Shown here: positions 25,501 to 36,600 of the stretch, one piece after another
Layout: the number at the start of each line of letters is the position of its first letter
Numbering within the stretch: position 1 is the stretch's first letter
Assembly: GCA_021442155.1 (NCBI GenBank)
Contig: CM038215.1
Location: 281,530,413 to 281,594,412 of the forward strand
Reading direction: 5' to 3'
Origin: Cymbidium sinense
Taxonomy: Eukaryota > Streptophyta > Magnoliopsida > Asparagales > Orchidaceae
Length of the DNA: 64,000 bases
The notes under the pieces: model-generated
Database searches by the model: none
Seen by the model: the letters and a program-made list of their open reading frames with translations, nothing else
Told to the model about the DNA's origin: nothing
Position numbers and translations under genes: made by a program

Positions 25501-25850
25501 TTCAATATATCGAGTATAATATAATAGCACAAACTATTTTCAACGATTATTTTACAACCAACATATGCATGACATTAGAATGTGAAGCAAGAAGAATTGG
25601 TTGATCGCTTGAGATATCACTAGGTGCACTTTGTTATAGGATACTAGAATTCATGGGTTAATGACAACTAACACAGTAGAATGCTTTAATGGAGTCCTCA
25701 AGCTGAGGCCTACCCATATAAGCTTTGACTTGTTCAATTTATTACAACATTGTATCACTATTTCTTAATAGTGGTGTAAAAAGCAAATTATGTCAAATGA
25801 GTACCCATCACTTTGTGAATTAGATATACCTTGCAAAGATTTGAGAGTCG
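25500..25850 (+). pseudogene. Degenerate Mutator-like transposase fragment
   Basis: Around 25,655-25,760 the + strand reads LMTTNTVECFNGVLKLR followed by DLFNLLQHC. This matches the TTN..E.FN..LK..R block that precedes the SWIM finger in MURA-type transposases, and parallels MITNAAECFNSVLK of the element at 12.9 kb. Upstream and downstream frames are full of stops. It is a separate and older insertion than the segment B element, in the opposite orientation. Confidence 0.5.
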
Positions 25851-26739
25851 CAGGAGGTTTCTGTTAACTTGTATTAACTTCCATAAGTATGAAGTATTTG
25901 ACTTTAGCTATCGATCATTTCATGACCTACATCGATAGGAGTTGTATGTGCTTATGGTAAACCGCAGCCCATATACCATGTGCAATATCATACTATATTA
26001 GGTCACGACATTCATCACCTCATATGTTTCATAGCATTTGTAAAGGCCTTTAGGAACACATATATGAGTTTCACATCATTCAATGATCTACATGTCTAAT
26101 TTAGTACCGCTATGGAATCATTGAGATTACAACACCAAATTTTACGTAGACTGAGGTAAGCAAGGTTCAAAATACAATTGATGAATGGTAACATAAAGTA
26201 ATCAAATATGCCTTATGTCATAGTTTAGGATTGTTTAAATTACCCATTATCACTTTAAGTCTTTTAGTAACTTGATTGAGTTTTTAACTTAGTATTATGT
26301 TCACTTCTTACTTTTGATTAGATCTAATCATTATGAAGAGAAGAAAGAGACTTTACTCTTTCATCCATAACCTAAGTTGATTTCAAAGATAGATTACTAT
26401 TGCTTTAAATGTCTTAATAGACCATTTATGAATTTTATTTTAGCCTAAGTTTAGATTAATCTTAATGATCATATCCATACATGAAGGCATCTTAAGACCC
26501 ATGAAATTAAGCCACCATAACATGAGTAATACTCAAATACTTTCTTTCATTATCAATAACATTCACATTCTTATTTTTTAGCTTATTCAATATTTGATTT
26601 AGTATATATATATATATACATGTAATGTACTCATATTTGTTTACACATTAATGAATGTTGATGCATGAATTTAATAGAAAAAAAGAGGTTTCATCGATAT
26701 TTAAGCATATGCAAACATGTATATGAAATTTAATCAATC

Positions 26740-27095
26740 ATGTTATTGTTAAATCGAGTGAGATTATTTAAAATCTCTTTGGCTACTAAAGTCTCATATT
26801 TAATGTTCATGTTATATATTTTCCAATTCAAATACACATGAACATACATAAACATAGAAATTAAATCATGAAAAGGGTTCTATATAAATATCTTTACTTA
26901 TGAAAATCTTAATGGCAAATAGAGGATTTAACTTTATATTCTAATATATACATGCACATAAATTAAATTAAGCAAGTGCCATTGTTAAACCAATAAAGTG
27001 AGATTATTTAATACCTCCTTCAACTTAAAGCCTCAGATTAATGATGTTTGACAATATACTTGTCAATTCAAATACATGAATACATAAGTATAAAT
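26740..27095. repeat. Diverged direct duplication of ~115 bases
   Basis: Text at 26,740-26,855 (gttaaatcgagtgagattat ... ttccaattcaaatacacatg) recurs at 26,980-27,090 (gttaaaccaataaagtgaga ... tgtcaattcaaatacatga), offset about 240 bases. It lies just upstream of the copia left LTR; no coding content. Confidence 0.5.
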
Positions 27096-27164
27096 ATATG
27101 AATAAAATTATCAATTGACATCTTTTTATTACAAGTAAATGAACATTTCATTTTCACATAATTA

Positions 27165-27653
27165 GTTATTCTTAATGTTATTATTTTAAACATTATTATA
27201 ATATAAATATTAGTTGTGCAACTTGTAACATAAATTAAATAAATACAAATAAATTAATTCATAACTTAAAAATAACTAGTTGCTATAAATTATATTTAGG
27301 TGATTTAATATTGATCCCATCTTTCAATTTATAAATAGATGATAATGTGATTTGAATGGCATGACAAAATCTGAATATTCTCTCTTCCTTTCTCCATTCT
27401 CAATTTTTTGTCATTGTCTTCATTTCATTTTTTTGGGCAACAAGAGACACGTTAGTTTGAAGTAATATCTGAATGCACGATCAAGGCAAGAGGATATTTT
27501 ATTAAAAAGGGAGCCACAATTTGGTGACCCATGGTTGATCTACTCTAAGGAAATCATCGACATTTCTATTACAATCTCATATTTTATTGTTATTTGCTTT
27601 GTTATGTTAAGTTTATTTCTTAATTGCCAATTTATTTTCTTATAGTTCTAACA
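27165..27653 (+). repeat. Left LTR of the copia element
   Basis: Matches the right LTR through 'ataatataaatattagttg', 'gaatattctctcttcctttc', 'gatcaaggcaagagga' and 'ttatagttctaaca'. The two LTRs have diverged at many positions, so the insertion is old. The exact 5' end is uncertain by some 20 bases. Confidence 0.75.
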
Positions 27654-28084
27654 ATCTTAAAGTAGATCAATATATTTTCTTAGTTTTAATTATTTTCATC
27701 AATTCAAAAAATATGTCTACACAAATATCGCTTTGTCATAATGATGTTATTGAAAAAATTTATAGGAACACTTTAAAAGATGGCAAAAGAAAATTATATA
27801 TTGGTTGACATGTTTAGGATTAAATTTCTGTAATATATAATCCTTTATCCGATCCTAATTGAAAGAGAAAATATTCATTTTTCAATTTAGAAAAAGAAAA
27901 TGTCCACAATAAATTAATTTTCTTTATCTCATTCTAGTGTTCTTTCCGATCACTTTATGACATGTTTTGTACATCAACATCTTCTTTTAAGCTTTGGAAA
28001 GCACTAATCAAAATATGAAAATAAAGATGTGGTCTAGAAAATATTGAATCATTCAATGGATATAAAATGAGTGATTCTTACAGA

Positions 28085-28610
28085 TTATCAAGTAAATGAA
28101 ATCCAAGATATTATTCATGATCTAAAAGAACTTGGCAAAAGCATGACGGAAGCATTTATAGTTGCATCGATAATAAAAAAATTACCATAATCATGGAGTC
28201 AATTTGCACTAACACTTAGGCATAATACAAATAAGATGTCTCTTGACGATCATATTATTGCACTTAGAAAAGAAAAAAACAAAAAGAAAAGAGAAAACTC
28301 TCACTAAAATTGAATCTCAAACACATGTCAATAGAGCGGAAAAGAGTAATTTTAAACAAAAAAATTTTAAACCATTTAATAAAAAGTTTAAGAAATAAAT
28401 TTTACACTAGTCTAGCAATAAAAATAAAAAACATAATGAGATTTAATGTTGGGTATGCAAGAGAACCAACCATCTTGCAAAGGCTTGTTATTATCAGAAA
28501 GATAAGAGATCCAAAGAAAGTAATAAGACTTTTGAGCAAAATAGATCTCAACCATAAATTAATAAGATCACTTCCAATGTCAATGATTCTCTTCCTTTGA
28601 GGATACTAAG
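28085..28610 (+). pseudogene. Copia gag remnant with CCHC knuckle
   Basis: Reads QVNEIQDIIHDLKELGKSM, then IIKKLP, SWSQFALTLRHNTNKMSLDD and LRKEKNK: the conserved helix-rich part of copia gag. At 28,447-28,488 a zinc knuckle C-WV-C-KRTN-H-LAKA-C (CX2CX4HX4C) is intact, in a different frame from the ATG-less frame at 28,310. Several stops and shifts. Confidence 0.8.
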
Positions 28611-28790
28611 AGGAAGTGTAAGCATGGGCAATGGAGCATTAGCTAGTGTGGTCGGAGAAGGAGATATTGATCTAAAATAGACAACAGGAAAATATTTAAA
28701 ATTATATTCAGTTTTATATGTACCGAATATTAAGAGAATTTTAATTATTGGTTTTCTCTTGTGACATTATTGTCTAGTTTTTGAGTCAAA
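28610..28790 (+). pseudogene. Copia protease-end remnant
   Basis: GEGDIDLK, a stop, TTGKYLKLYSVLYVPNIKRI matches the segment that follows the protease active site in copia polyproteins (..L.VLYVPN.K.NL). The catalytic D(S/T)G itself is not recognisable. Confidence 0.65.
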
Positions 28791-28984
28791 TAAGGTTATT
28801 AATCAAAAGAATCTTCAATATAAAATTTGATAATAAATAATGATGATACTATTTTAACTAACAATAATGAGGAAAATATTAGAAAAAAAATAAAAGAATT
28901 AGAAAAGAGAAAATTTTAGGTGATGATTTTTATTTTCTTTTAACTGAAATATTTATTTTAGAAAATGATCTTACTACTTTGATG

Positions 28985-30440
28985 AAGCTATGAATTTATA
29001 TAGATGCCATTTTGGAAAGAAGCTATTAATAATGAAATAGATTCTATCATATCAAATAAGACTTGAGTACTTTGTGATTTACCTCCAAGTTGTAAAACTA
29101 TTGAATGTAAATGAATATTCAAAAAAAAATTAAAATTAGATGAATCTATAGATAAATATAAAGCAAAATTGTATAAATGATATATACAAAAAAGTGGTGT
29201 TGACTATTTTGATATTTATTTTTCGGTTTCTAGAATTTTTACAATTCATTTGCTTTTAGTATCTGATATAATCTAGTTATACATCAAATGGATGTAAAAT
29301 TGTATTTTTAAATGGCATTTAGATGTAGAATTTTATATTGATCAACCTGAAGGTTTTATAGTAAAGGTTAAAATAAAGTTTGTAACTTAGTAAAATATTT
29401 ATATGGATTAAAACAAGCTCTAAACAATGACATGAAAAGTTTGATAAAATAGTATTGACATATGAATTTTTTTATTTGTGAGTTTGATACATGTGTTTAT
29501 ATTAAAGTTGTTGATCATGATTATATTATTTTATGTCTTTATGTTGATGATATTTTAATTTTTGGTACAAATCTCAATATTATAAATAATATTAAAGAAT
29601 TTCTATCAACTCAATTTGATATGAATGATTTAGGTGAAGCTAATGTAATACTAGGTATAAAGATTTATAAAGATTTATAGAAATGCAAATAACATTTCTA
29701 TTACTCAATCACATTATATTCAAAAACTTTAAAAATTTAATTTTCAAGATGTGAGTCCGCAAGGTCCATATAACTCTAGCTTACATCTTATAAATAATTT
29801 AGGTGATAGTGTATCGAATTAAAATATTCTCAAATAATTGATTGTCTTATGCATCTAGCAAATTATTCTCGGCCTGATATTGCTTATGTGTAGAAAATTG
29901 AGTAGATATACTAGTAATCCTAGTGAAACTCATTGGAAAGCACTAGAAAGAATTTTTAAATATTTAAAAGGTACAATAAACTATTGCATTCATTATTGTG
30001 GTTTTTTATAGAGAAGGTTATTGTGATGCTAGTTGGATTGCACACTAGTGAAACAAAAGCTACTAGTGGTTATGTCTTCACATTTTGTGGTGGAATATCA
30101 TGAAATCTACTAAACAAACAATCTCTAGATCTACTATAAAGAGAATTTATAGTGCTTAATCTTGCTACTCAAGTCGATTTAAAAGTTTATTATTTTGTTT
30201 ACCTTGTATTAAAAAACACATACCTGCTATTTTAATAAATAGTGATAATTAAGCTGCTATAGCAAAAGCAAAAAGTGCAAAATATAATGATAAAAAATAT
30301 CATATAAGAATAAGGCATGAGTCTTTATATGAATTATATAAAAGAGGTGTTGTTACTTACCATTTTATTTGTTCTGAGAAAAATATTGCAGATCCATTGA
30401 CGAAAGGGCTTGCAAAGACTTCTATATTGAGATCATTATA
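28985..30440 (+). pseudogene. Copia reverse transcriptase / RNase H remnant
   Basis: Broken by many stops. Recognisable parts in order: the start of the RT (29,000-29,130); HQMDVK.AFLNG-like text near 29,290-29,320; DQPEGF-like near 29,345; then an open stretch 29,462-29,680 with CLYVDDILIFGT, the YVDD catalytic motif lying at 29,540-29,551. RNase H begins around 29,890 (LSRYTSNPSETHWKALERIF), then YCDASWI, ATSGYVFTFCGG and, at the end, FICSEKNIADPLTKGLA followed by a stop near 30,440. Confidence 0.85.
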
Positions 30441-31066
30441 AGGGATGAGGTTAAAATAGTCATCACAGTAGACACCCAACATTCATATTGGAAACACCAA
30501 GATAGAATGTTCAATGTGATAAAAACAAAGCTGATCGAATAATTTGTAAAAGCACAACTTTAAATATTATAAATACCATCTTTATATACATTTTTGCTAA
30601 ACTGCAATGAAAATAAAGTTGAGCTATAGCTCTTAATGAGATCAAAGGCAAAAATTTTGCTAGATATTATAATTGCAGTATATCTTGGAGATCTCACCTA
30701 TATAAGTGCAGATAGGCGCTACAATGAGATCTTATTTAGATCCTAAAATACTTATGAATTAAGATGAAAGCGTATGGCCTTTAAAGCATTGAGTAGAACT
30801 TATAACGTGTTTCATATCATGTGTATACCAAATGATACACTAATTTATATACCTAGTTCAAAACTGATTACTATAGTATTTATTATTGTTAGATTTTGGT
30901 TATACTAAGTGAAAGTTCAAACCCGGAAGGTACTTTTATCGAATGCATTATAAAAGTTCTCCAAAATAAAAATTTTGAGTCTTGATCTCTTATTTTATTC
31001 ACCTCAAGTTTATTTATAAATATTTTATTTATTTATTGGATAGGGAATTGTAATGGATAATAAAAG
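30441..31066 (+). other. 3' untranslated region of the copia element
   Basis: Between RNase H and the right LTR; includes 'gtgtttcatatcatgtgtat' and similar text common in long copia 3' leaders. No coding potential. Confidence 0.5.

Positions 31067-31094
<28 letters not shown>
31067..31094. repeat. (AT)n microsatellite
   Basis: About 28 bases of TA next to the right LTR. Confidence 0.95.
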
Positions 31095-31098
<4 letters not shown>

Positions 31099-31109
31099 GT
31101 TATAATAAT

Positions 31110-31650
31110 GCTATTCTTAACGTTATTATTCTAACGTTATTATAATATAAATATTAGTTGTATAACTTATCATATAAATTAAATAAATAGAAATAAATTA
31201 ATTCATAACTTAAAATAATGGCTAGTAACGATTATAAATCATAATTAGGTGATTTAATATTGAGCTCTCTTCCTTCACTTATAAATAGATGATAATGTGA
31301 GCTTGAGTGACATATTAAAATCTGAATATTCTCTCTTCCTTTCTCCATTCACAATTTTTCTTGTCATTCTTTTCATTTCATTTTTGGGGCAACAAGAGAC
31401 ACACGATTACTTCGAAGTTTTGCAGATCAATCATGGTGCATGCGCGATCAAGGCAAGAGGACGAGTTGTATCTCACGAGTAGAAAAGAGAGCCGCAATTT
31501 GGTGCACCCAAGGGTTGGTCTACTCTAAGTATAGTGTCACCGGCATGCCTCCCTCCGAGGCTATTTCAATCTCATTACTTTTATTTCTATTTGCTTTGTT
31601 ATGTTAAATTTATTTCTTAATTGCCAATTTAATTTCTTATAGTTCTAACA
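31110..31650 (+). repeat. Right LTR of the copia element
   Basis: Homologous to 27,165-27,653. An (AT)n tract at 31,067-31,094 directly precedes it. The sequence just after it ('cctatggtgtctagaag') resembles a primer-binding region, but I treat this as chance. Confidence 0.75.
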
Positions 31651-32310
31651 CCTATGGTGTCTAGAAGTTAAGCAATTTGATTTCAATGCTTCATAATTTT
31701 GTTAAAGAATATAGCGATTTCTACTCTCTCGAGACTTGTCCCATCAGCTTGTTCTTAAAGCTCTGGACACCATTCTTTGTAGAGGCTTCAATCAAGCTAG
31801 CTAACTTAATGATTGAATGCAACAGATATTCAAATGCCAATTCTAAGGGCGGAGTTATAGTGAGGGCACTAGGGGCTCATGCCCCCCTACGCCAACAAAA
31901 TCACATCACGTTAGCTCAGCTAATGCTGCTTTCACTGCCCTTAACCGACACCAGCTTTGTCGACTCCCTCGACATCACGTTCGCCAGTCCCAGATAGAAT
32001 CCACAATAGGGAGGAAGAATTTTTTATGTTTCCTTGGTAAGTGGGAGCAAGATGAAGAGGGTTCTCGCTTTGCTTGTCATTGTCCTTTTACCAATTGGTG
32101 CTATTGTTCATCTAGGTTATGGGGAGAGAAATTAATATTTTATTTATTACAATGAGAGAGACACATTAACTTCCTTACACAATCACATTTAATTAAACTT
32201 AAGTAAATTTCATTTTTTATTTTAAATTGATTTATGTTATCTCATAAAAATAAAAGAATAATTTTTAGCTTCCCTCTCTTTCTACTATTATGTTATTTTA
32301 ACATATTTCC

Positions 32311-32344
<34 letters not shown>

Positions 32345-32641
32345 TTGATGAAAATTACTAATCTTTTATTAGTAATATTTTAATAAATATGTATTTAAAA
32401 CAAAAAGCGATCTATGCTATCCTTAATTTTTTTTAATTCATATAAAAACTAAATTTTAACGCTTTTAAATTTCAATCATTTTCACCCATATAGTTGTTGC
32501 AAATAATAATTTCTTAAAAGTATTATAACTTACAATATTTTAATAAATTGCAAATTATGATGAGTTTTTGTCAATAAAATGATATATGAAATACATCTCA
32601 ACTATATCATAAAAAATTTTTTTTCATATAAATTTGAATAG

Positions 32642-32675
<34 letters not shown>

Positions 32676-33000
32676 CTTAAAATATATTAAGTATAATAAT
32701 TTAGGTATATAATTATTAAAAATATTTAAAAATTTTGTCTTACTATCATAAAGCAAGCAATTTCTTATTATTTTATTTTAAAGTTCTTAATTTTTTTTGC
32801 CATTTTTATCAAAATAAATATTTAAATTATAATTATTTTATCTCTTCTATACTAAATGAGTTGACTCAAAATAATAAAATAAAGCTCAAGTTCAAACTCC
32901 ATAAATCAGTCAATCTGAAGTTCAATTTAACGGTGATTTGAGATCGACTTGACTCATTTACATCCCTAGAAGCAGGTTAAGCACTTTTTGAAATTCTTAA
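31651..33000. other. Non-coding stretch with AAT and AT simple repeats
   Basis: Holds an aggggctcatgcccccct inverted word at 31,880, typical of transposon debris, an (AAT)n run at 32,310-32,345 and an (AT)n run at 32,644-32,674. The open frame at 31,677-31,997 shows no family features; I do not call a gene. Confidence 0.5.
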
Positions 33001-33279
33001 AGGTGGTTTGGGATCACTTTTGTTTTTTATTTTTTATTTTGCAGTTGTGTTTTATTTTGTTTATGTTTTGCTTAAAAATAAACTTGTTTGATTGTACTTG
33101 TTGTTTTTAAAAACATTCAAAAAATCTTTTAGATATTTTGAGTGTTTTAAAAACAACATTATTTGTTTTAGAAAATAAAAATAAAACTACATAAAAAAAA
33201 CTTTAAACAAATATATTTTTGAAAACAACATAAAAATAAAAATAAAAAATAGAGAACAAAATTGATCCCAAACTGTCCC
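33001..33279. mobile_element. MITE with ~35-bp inverted ends and TTAA flanks
   Basis: The left end (ggtggtttgggatcac followed by tttattttttatttt) is the inverted complement of the right end (aaaataaaaaatag ... attgatcccaaactgtccc) with few mismatches. TTAA stands on both sides (32,997-33,000 and 33,280-33,283). The interior is A/T-rich and itself partly self-complementary, so the whole 279 bases can fold back. The TTTGGGATCA core and the TTA-containing target suit Harbinger/Tourist-type MITEs. A similar, poorer left end occurs at about 46,655. Confidence 0.7.
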
Positions 33280-33283
33280 TTAA

Positions 33284-33616
33284 TTTATAGCCCCACTAGT
33301 AACTAGTTTCCTAGCTCTGAATGTGTGAACACTTTGGCATTCGTCTTCTCTATATGGAAAAGAATCAAACTATAAAAAGAGTTTTTTTAATTTAATTTTA
33401 TTTTCAAAGAAAATAAAATATTTTTAGTTTTTTTTCATAATCATGTCCATGAATGATACTCTTTTGTGTAGTCCATGTTAAATAATATATTGTCTACTTC
33501 ATTTGTCTATTTGAAATAGTTATAATCATGTTCATATTGATTTTTGGGACATTTATAAAATTTTTCTTCAACCATTATCATCTCTATGACAAGTATACAA
33601 TGTACACTCTAAGTTA
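33284..33616. other. Non-coding boundary region before segment A'
   Basis: AT-rich, nothing recognisable. Similarity to segment A starts at 33,617 (acacttataataaatttta); whether the copy really begins here depends on bases left of the window. Confidence 0.5.
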
Positions 33617-36600
33617 CACTTATAATAAATTTTACAAAGTCGAAGCCTTCAAGTTGAGGCGGCTTGAAATCATCTTCAATAATATGATTTAGTTGAATAG
33701 TAATTATGTTGAGCATGAGCTTAAGCAAAAATTTCAAATAGTAATGACAAAAAAGAGTATTTGTGGGCTCATGAGTTCTTATGACATACAATTTTCACAT
33801 CTTAACACTTGTTTGCAATTGTAAGAACTACATATTGCTGGGTATGTTGATTCAAACTTTATTGGAAACCTTAGTCAGAGATAGCCGGAGAAAGATCATT
33901 GATGGATTATTATAATCATGTGATCGTTGCTAAATGAAGATGGTTGTGATTATAGATAGTCAAGCTATGGTTTGATGGAACTGATCAGGTGGTGGAAATT
34001 TTGTGATAGTGGTCAAATAGTCACAATCATTAATGATAGTTTGATGACAAGAAGGTCAGGCAATGGTATGATGGTGATAGTCAAGCAAAGATTTGATTTG
34101 ATGGTCATGTATAGGCAATCCAACAATGACAATCAAATGCAATTGTCTAATAAAGGAGGTTAGGCAATAGTGGCCAAACAGTAGATATCTAGTGATAATT
34201 CAATGATAGAGGTTAACAATAGTGATTTAATGGTAGTGGTGGGGTGACGTAGGTCAATTGATAGCAGTTTGATGATAGTAATAATCCAACGATAGAGATT
34301 TGATTACGAATACCAAGCATCAATCATCTAATGGTTGTGGTCAGGTGGTGAAGGTAGAGTAATGGCGATTCAATAGTTATAATTGTGTACGCTCCACAAA
34401 CTTCTAAGCTTTGTCCATTATTTCATCTAACCCCCACCCCTGACAACACTCATATAGAGAATCAAATTTATTTATAAATTTTAAGAACAAAAATCTCTGT
34501 AAATAAAACAAAATCTAAAACAATTTATTAAACTGCCTGAAGTGATCCTCATAATCATAAGCATACATAAGGTTGGATTTATTTTATTGTGATGCTTGAT
34601 TTGATTATAAGCGTACAAAATGTAGAGTTCATTTAATTCCATAATTAATATCCCTATGCCTCTAAGTATGCATTGTGTGCTTGACTGGGGCTTGTTTGGT
34701 ATTAATGAGTTCATCATATGGAGATGTTCGATTAAACTACAAGTTTGCTAAAATCAAAATTTGGATAATTTTGAATTTAATTTGGAAAGTTTTAACTCTA
34801 ACATTTCTCGAGATTCATGACTAATCAAATTAATTTTGACAGAACATATCAAATATAAATTGTGTTTTTTCTCAATTCAAAATTTAAGCTTTTAAATTGA
34901 GACGAAATTAAGTGATACAAATTTGATATTTTATTTGGTTATAACGTATTCTTGAGTTGGTACATGATATATTTGAAATACTAATATGATAATTTATTTA
35001 CGACAAAAAAAATTTCTTGAGTTGCCACAAAAAAAATGATTTGCTCATTATGAATTTTGACATAATTTTTGGATCCATATCGTGATATTTCAGCTAGAAA
35101 ATTTAATAATTGATCATAAAATATGAATTTAATTTGTAACTAATTTATAATTGATATATACTTTGATAACACCAACTCAATGACCATCGATTATGATAAA
35201 TTTGATCATCAAAACATGTCTTGTCTCATGACCCTCGTCAACTAACTTGGGTTAACTTTGGTTAGCCTTAACGACAAGTACTCTTACCCGAACAACTTTC
35301 AATGACTTCACCTTAATAGTGAGCTTGACATGCTCCTAAGTGATTTTCATAAATCACGTGCTCTTAAATGGTCAACTAATCTTAAAATACAATTTATATT
35401 TATCAACAATAAGGATTAGATCGTGCCTCCATGAAGCTTAGGTGTAAAGATACATATGATTTTAATCATGACTCTCTCAACTATTGAATAGCAGAAAAAA
35501 TTATTCCCTTCCTACAAGATAAGCTTGTTTTCATCATTCGAAGTTGTGACTCAAACAACAAACAACATAAAATATGAAAAATGGTATATATTTTAGCCTA
35601 GAAAAGTAACGTATTTTTTATCTAAACTACTTTACTTTTTATTTTTCCTCCCTATATCAATTAGCAGGCCAGACACTTTAACTGATAATAATATATAATT
35701 AAGGAGAAAGGACTTAATTAATCAATGATATGGCCTATAAATACGAGAATAAAACCTCAAGACATTTTATGAAGATATTGTAGAACCAATAATTGTATAG
35801 CTTGATGATGGGAAATTTATTACACCCATATGTGCTTCTCATAGTAGCTCTTATTAGTCTGAGAATTATTATCATGGTGGAGGCTCAACAATCAAGGAAG
35901 ACACCCATCAAAATGTCGCAGTGTAACCCATCTATGAATCCTCATAGGAGATAACACAAGAAAAGCCAAGCTTCCCTTAGAGTTATGCCATTAAATTGAA
36001 TATATATCCTCTATTTATACATCTTAGAAGAAAATAATAAAGATGATTTATTTTCCAAAGCTAATTTAACATTGTTGTTTGTTGCTTTGTATCTTTACAA
36101 AAAAAATGTATTGTGAAATTACAAGAGTTTTTCTTATTGGGTAGATTCATGTATGATGGATGTATATCGTAATATTAACTTTTAAAAGTATGATACGTAT
36201 ATTTTGGTTATTCTAATGTACCTATATTATTTTTCAGAAAATTTTTTATGTATCATATTTGAGCATAACAATAGTAAATTTTAATTTTAATTTTAGTTAA
36301 ATAATCAACATTTTTCATTATTATTTCTAAAAGTCCCTCATAAATATGCAATTATCTATTTAAGAATATAAATTTTGTCTTCAAAGAAAATCCCAAATCA
36401 CCCTTGCATGTTACATATTAGTCCTCTACTCTATATTTGAAGATGTCTTTGTCCTTGAATGGGAATGCCTCTTTGTTCCAAAATCTTATTGGCAATCAAC
36501 AATCCCTATTATTTTTTAAGAATTATATGAAATAAATGTACTTTTTTTGTTCGTGAAGATCAAGCGTGTTAGTACTTCTAGAAAGTGTATTAAGGAAGTT

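Larger units (their letters stand above)
27165..31650 (+). mobile_element. Degenerate Ty1/copia retrotransposon, integrase lost
   Basis: Two similar terminal regions (27,165-27,653 and about 31,110-31,650) flank gag, protease, reverse transcriptase and RNase H remnants in copia order on the + strand. Both LTRs end in 'ttatagttctaaca'. Between the protease remnant (about 28,790) and the reverse transcriptase start (about 28,985) there is room for only about 200 bases, so the integrase domain, normally over 1 kb, has been deleted. A purine-rich aagggatgagg at 30,439 follows RNase H, then about 650 bases of untranslated sequence. No clear target duplication or primer-binding site was found. Not capable of autonomous movement. 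Confidence 0.85.

Noticed and set aside
31651..31670. Primer-binding-site-like wording after the copia right LTR, suggesting a second element
   Set aside because: No coding remnants follow and the match to a tRNA 3' end is poor; probably chance.
31677..31997. 106-codon plus-strand frame
   Set aside because: No family pattern; its C-terminal half covers a GC-rich inverted word typical of transposon debris.
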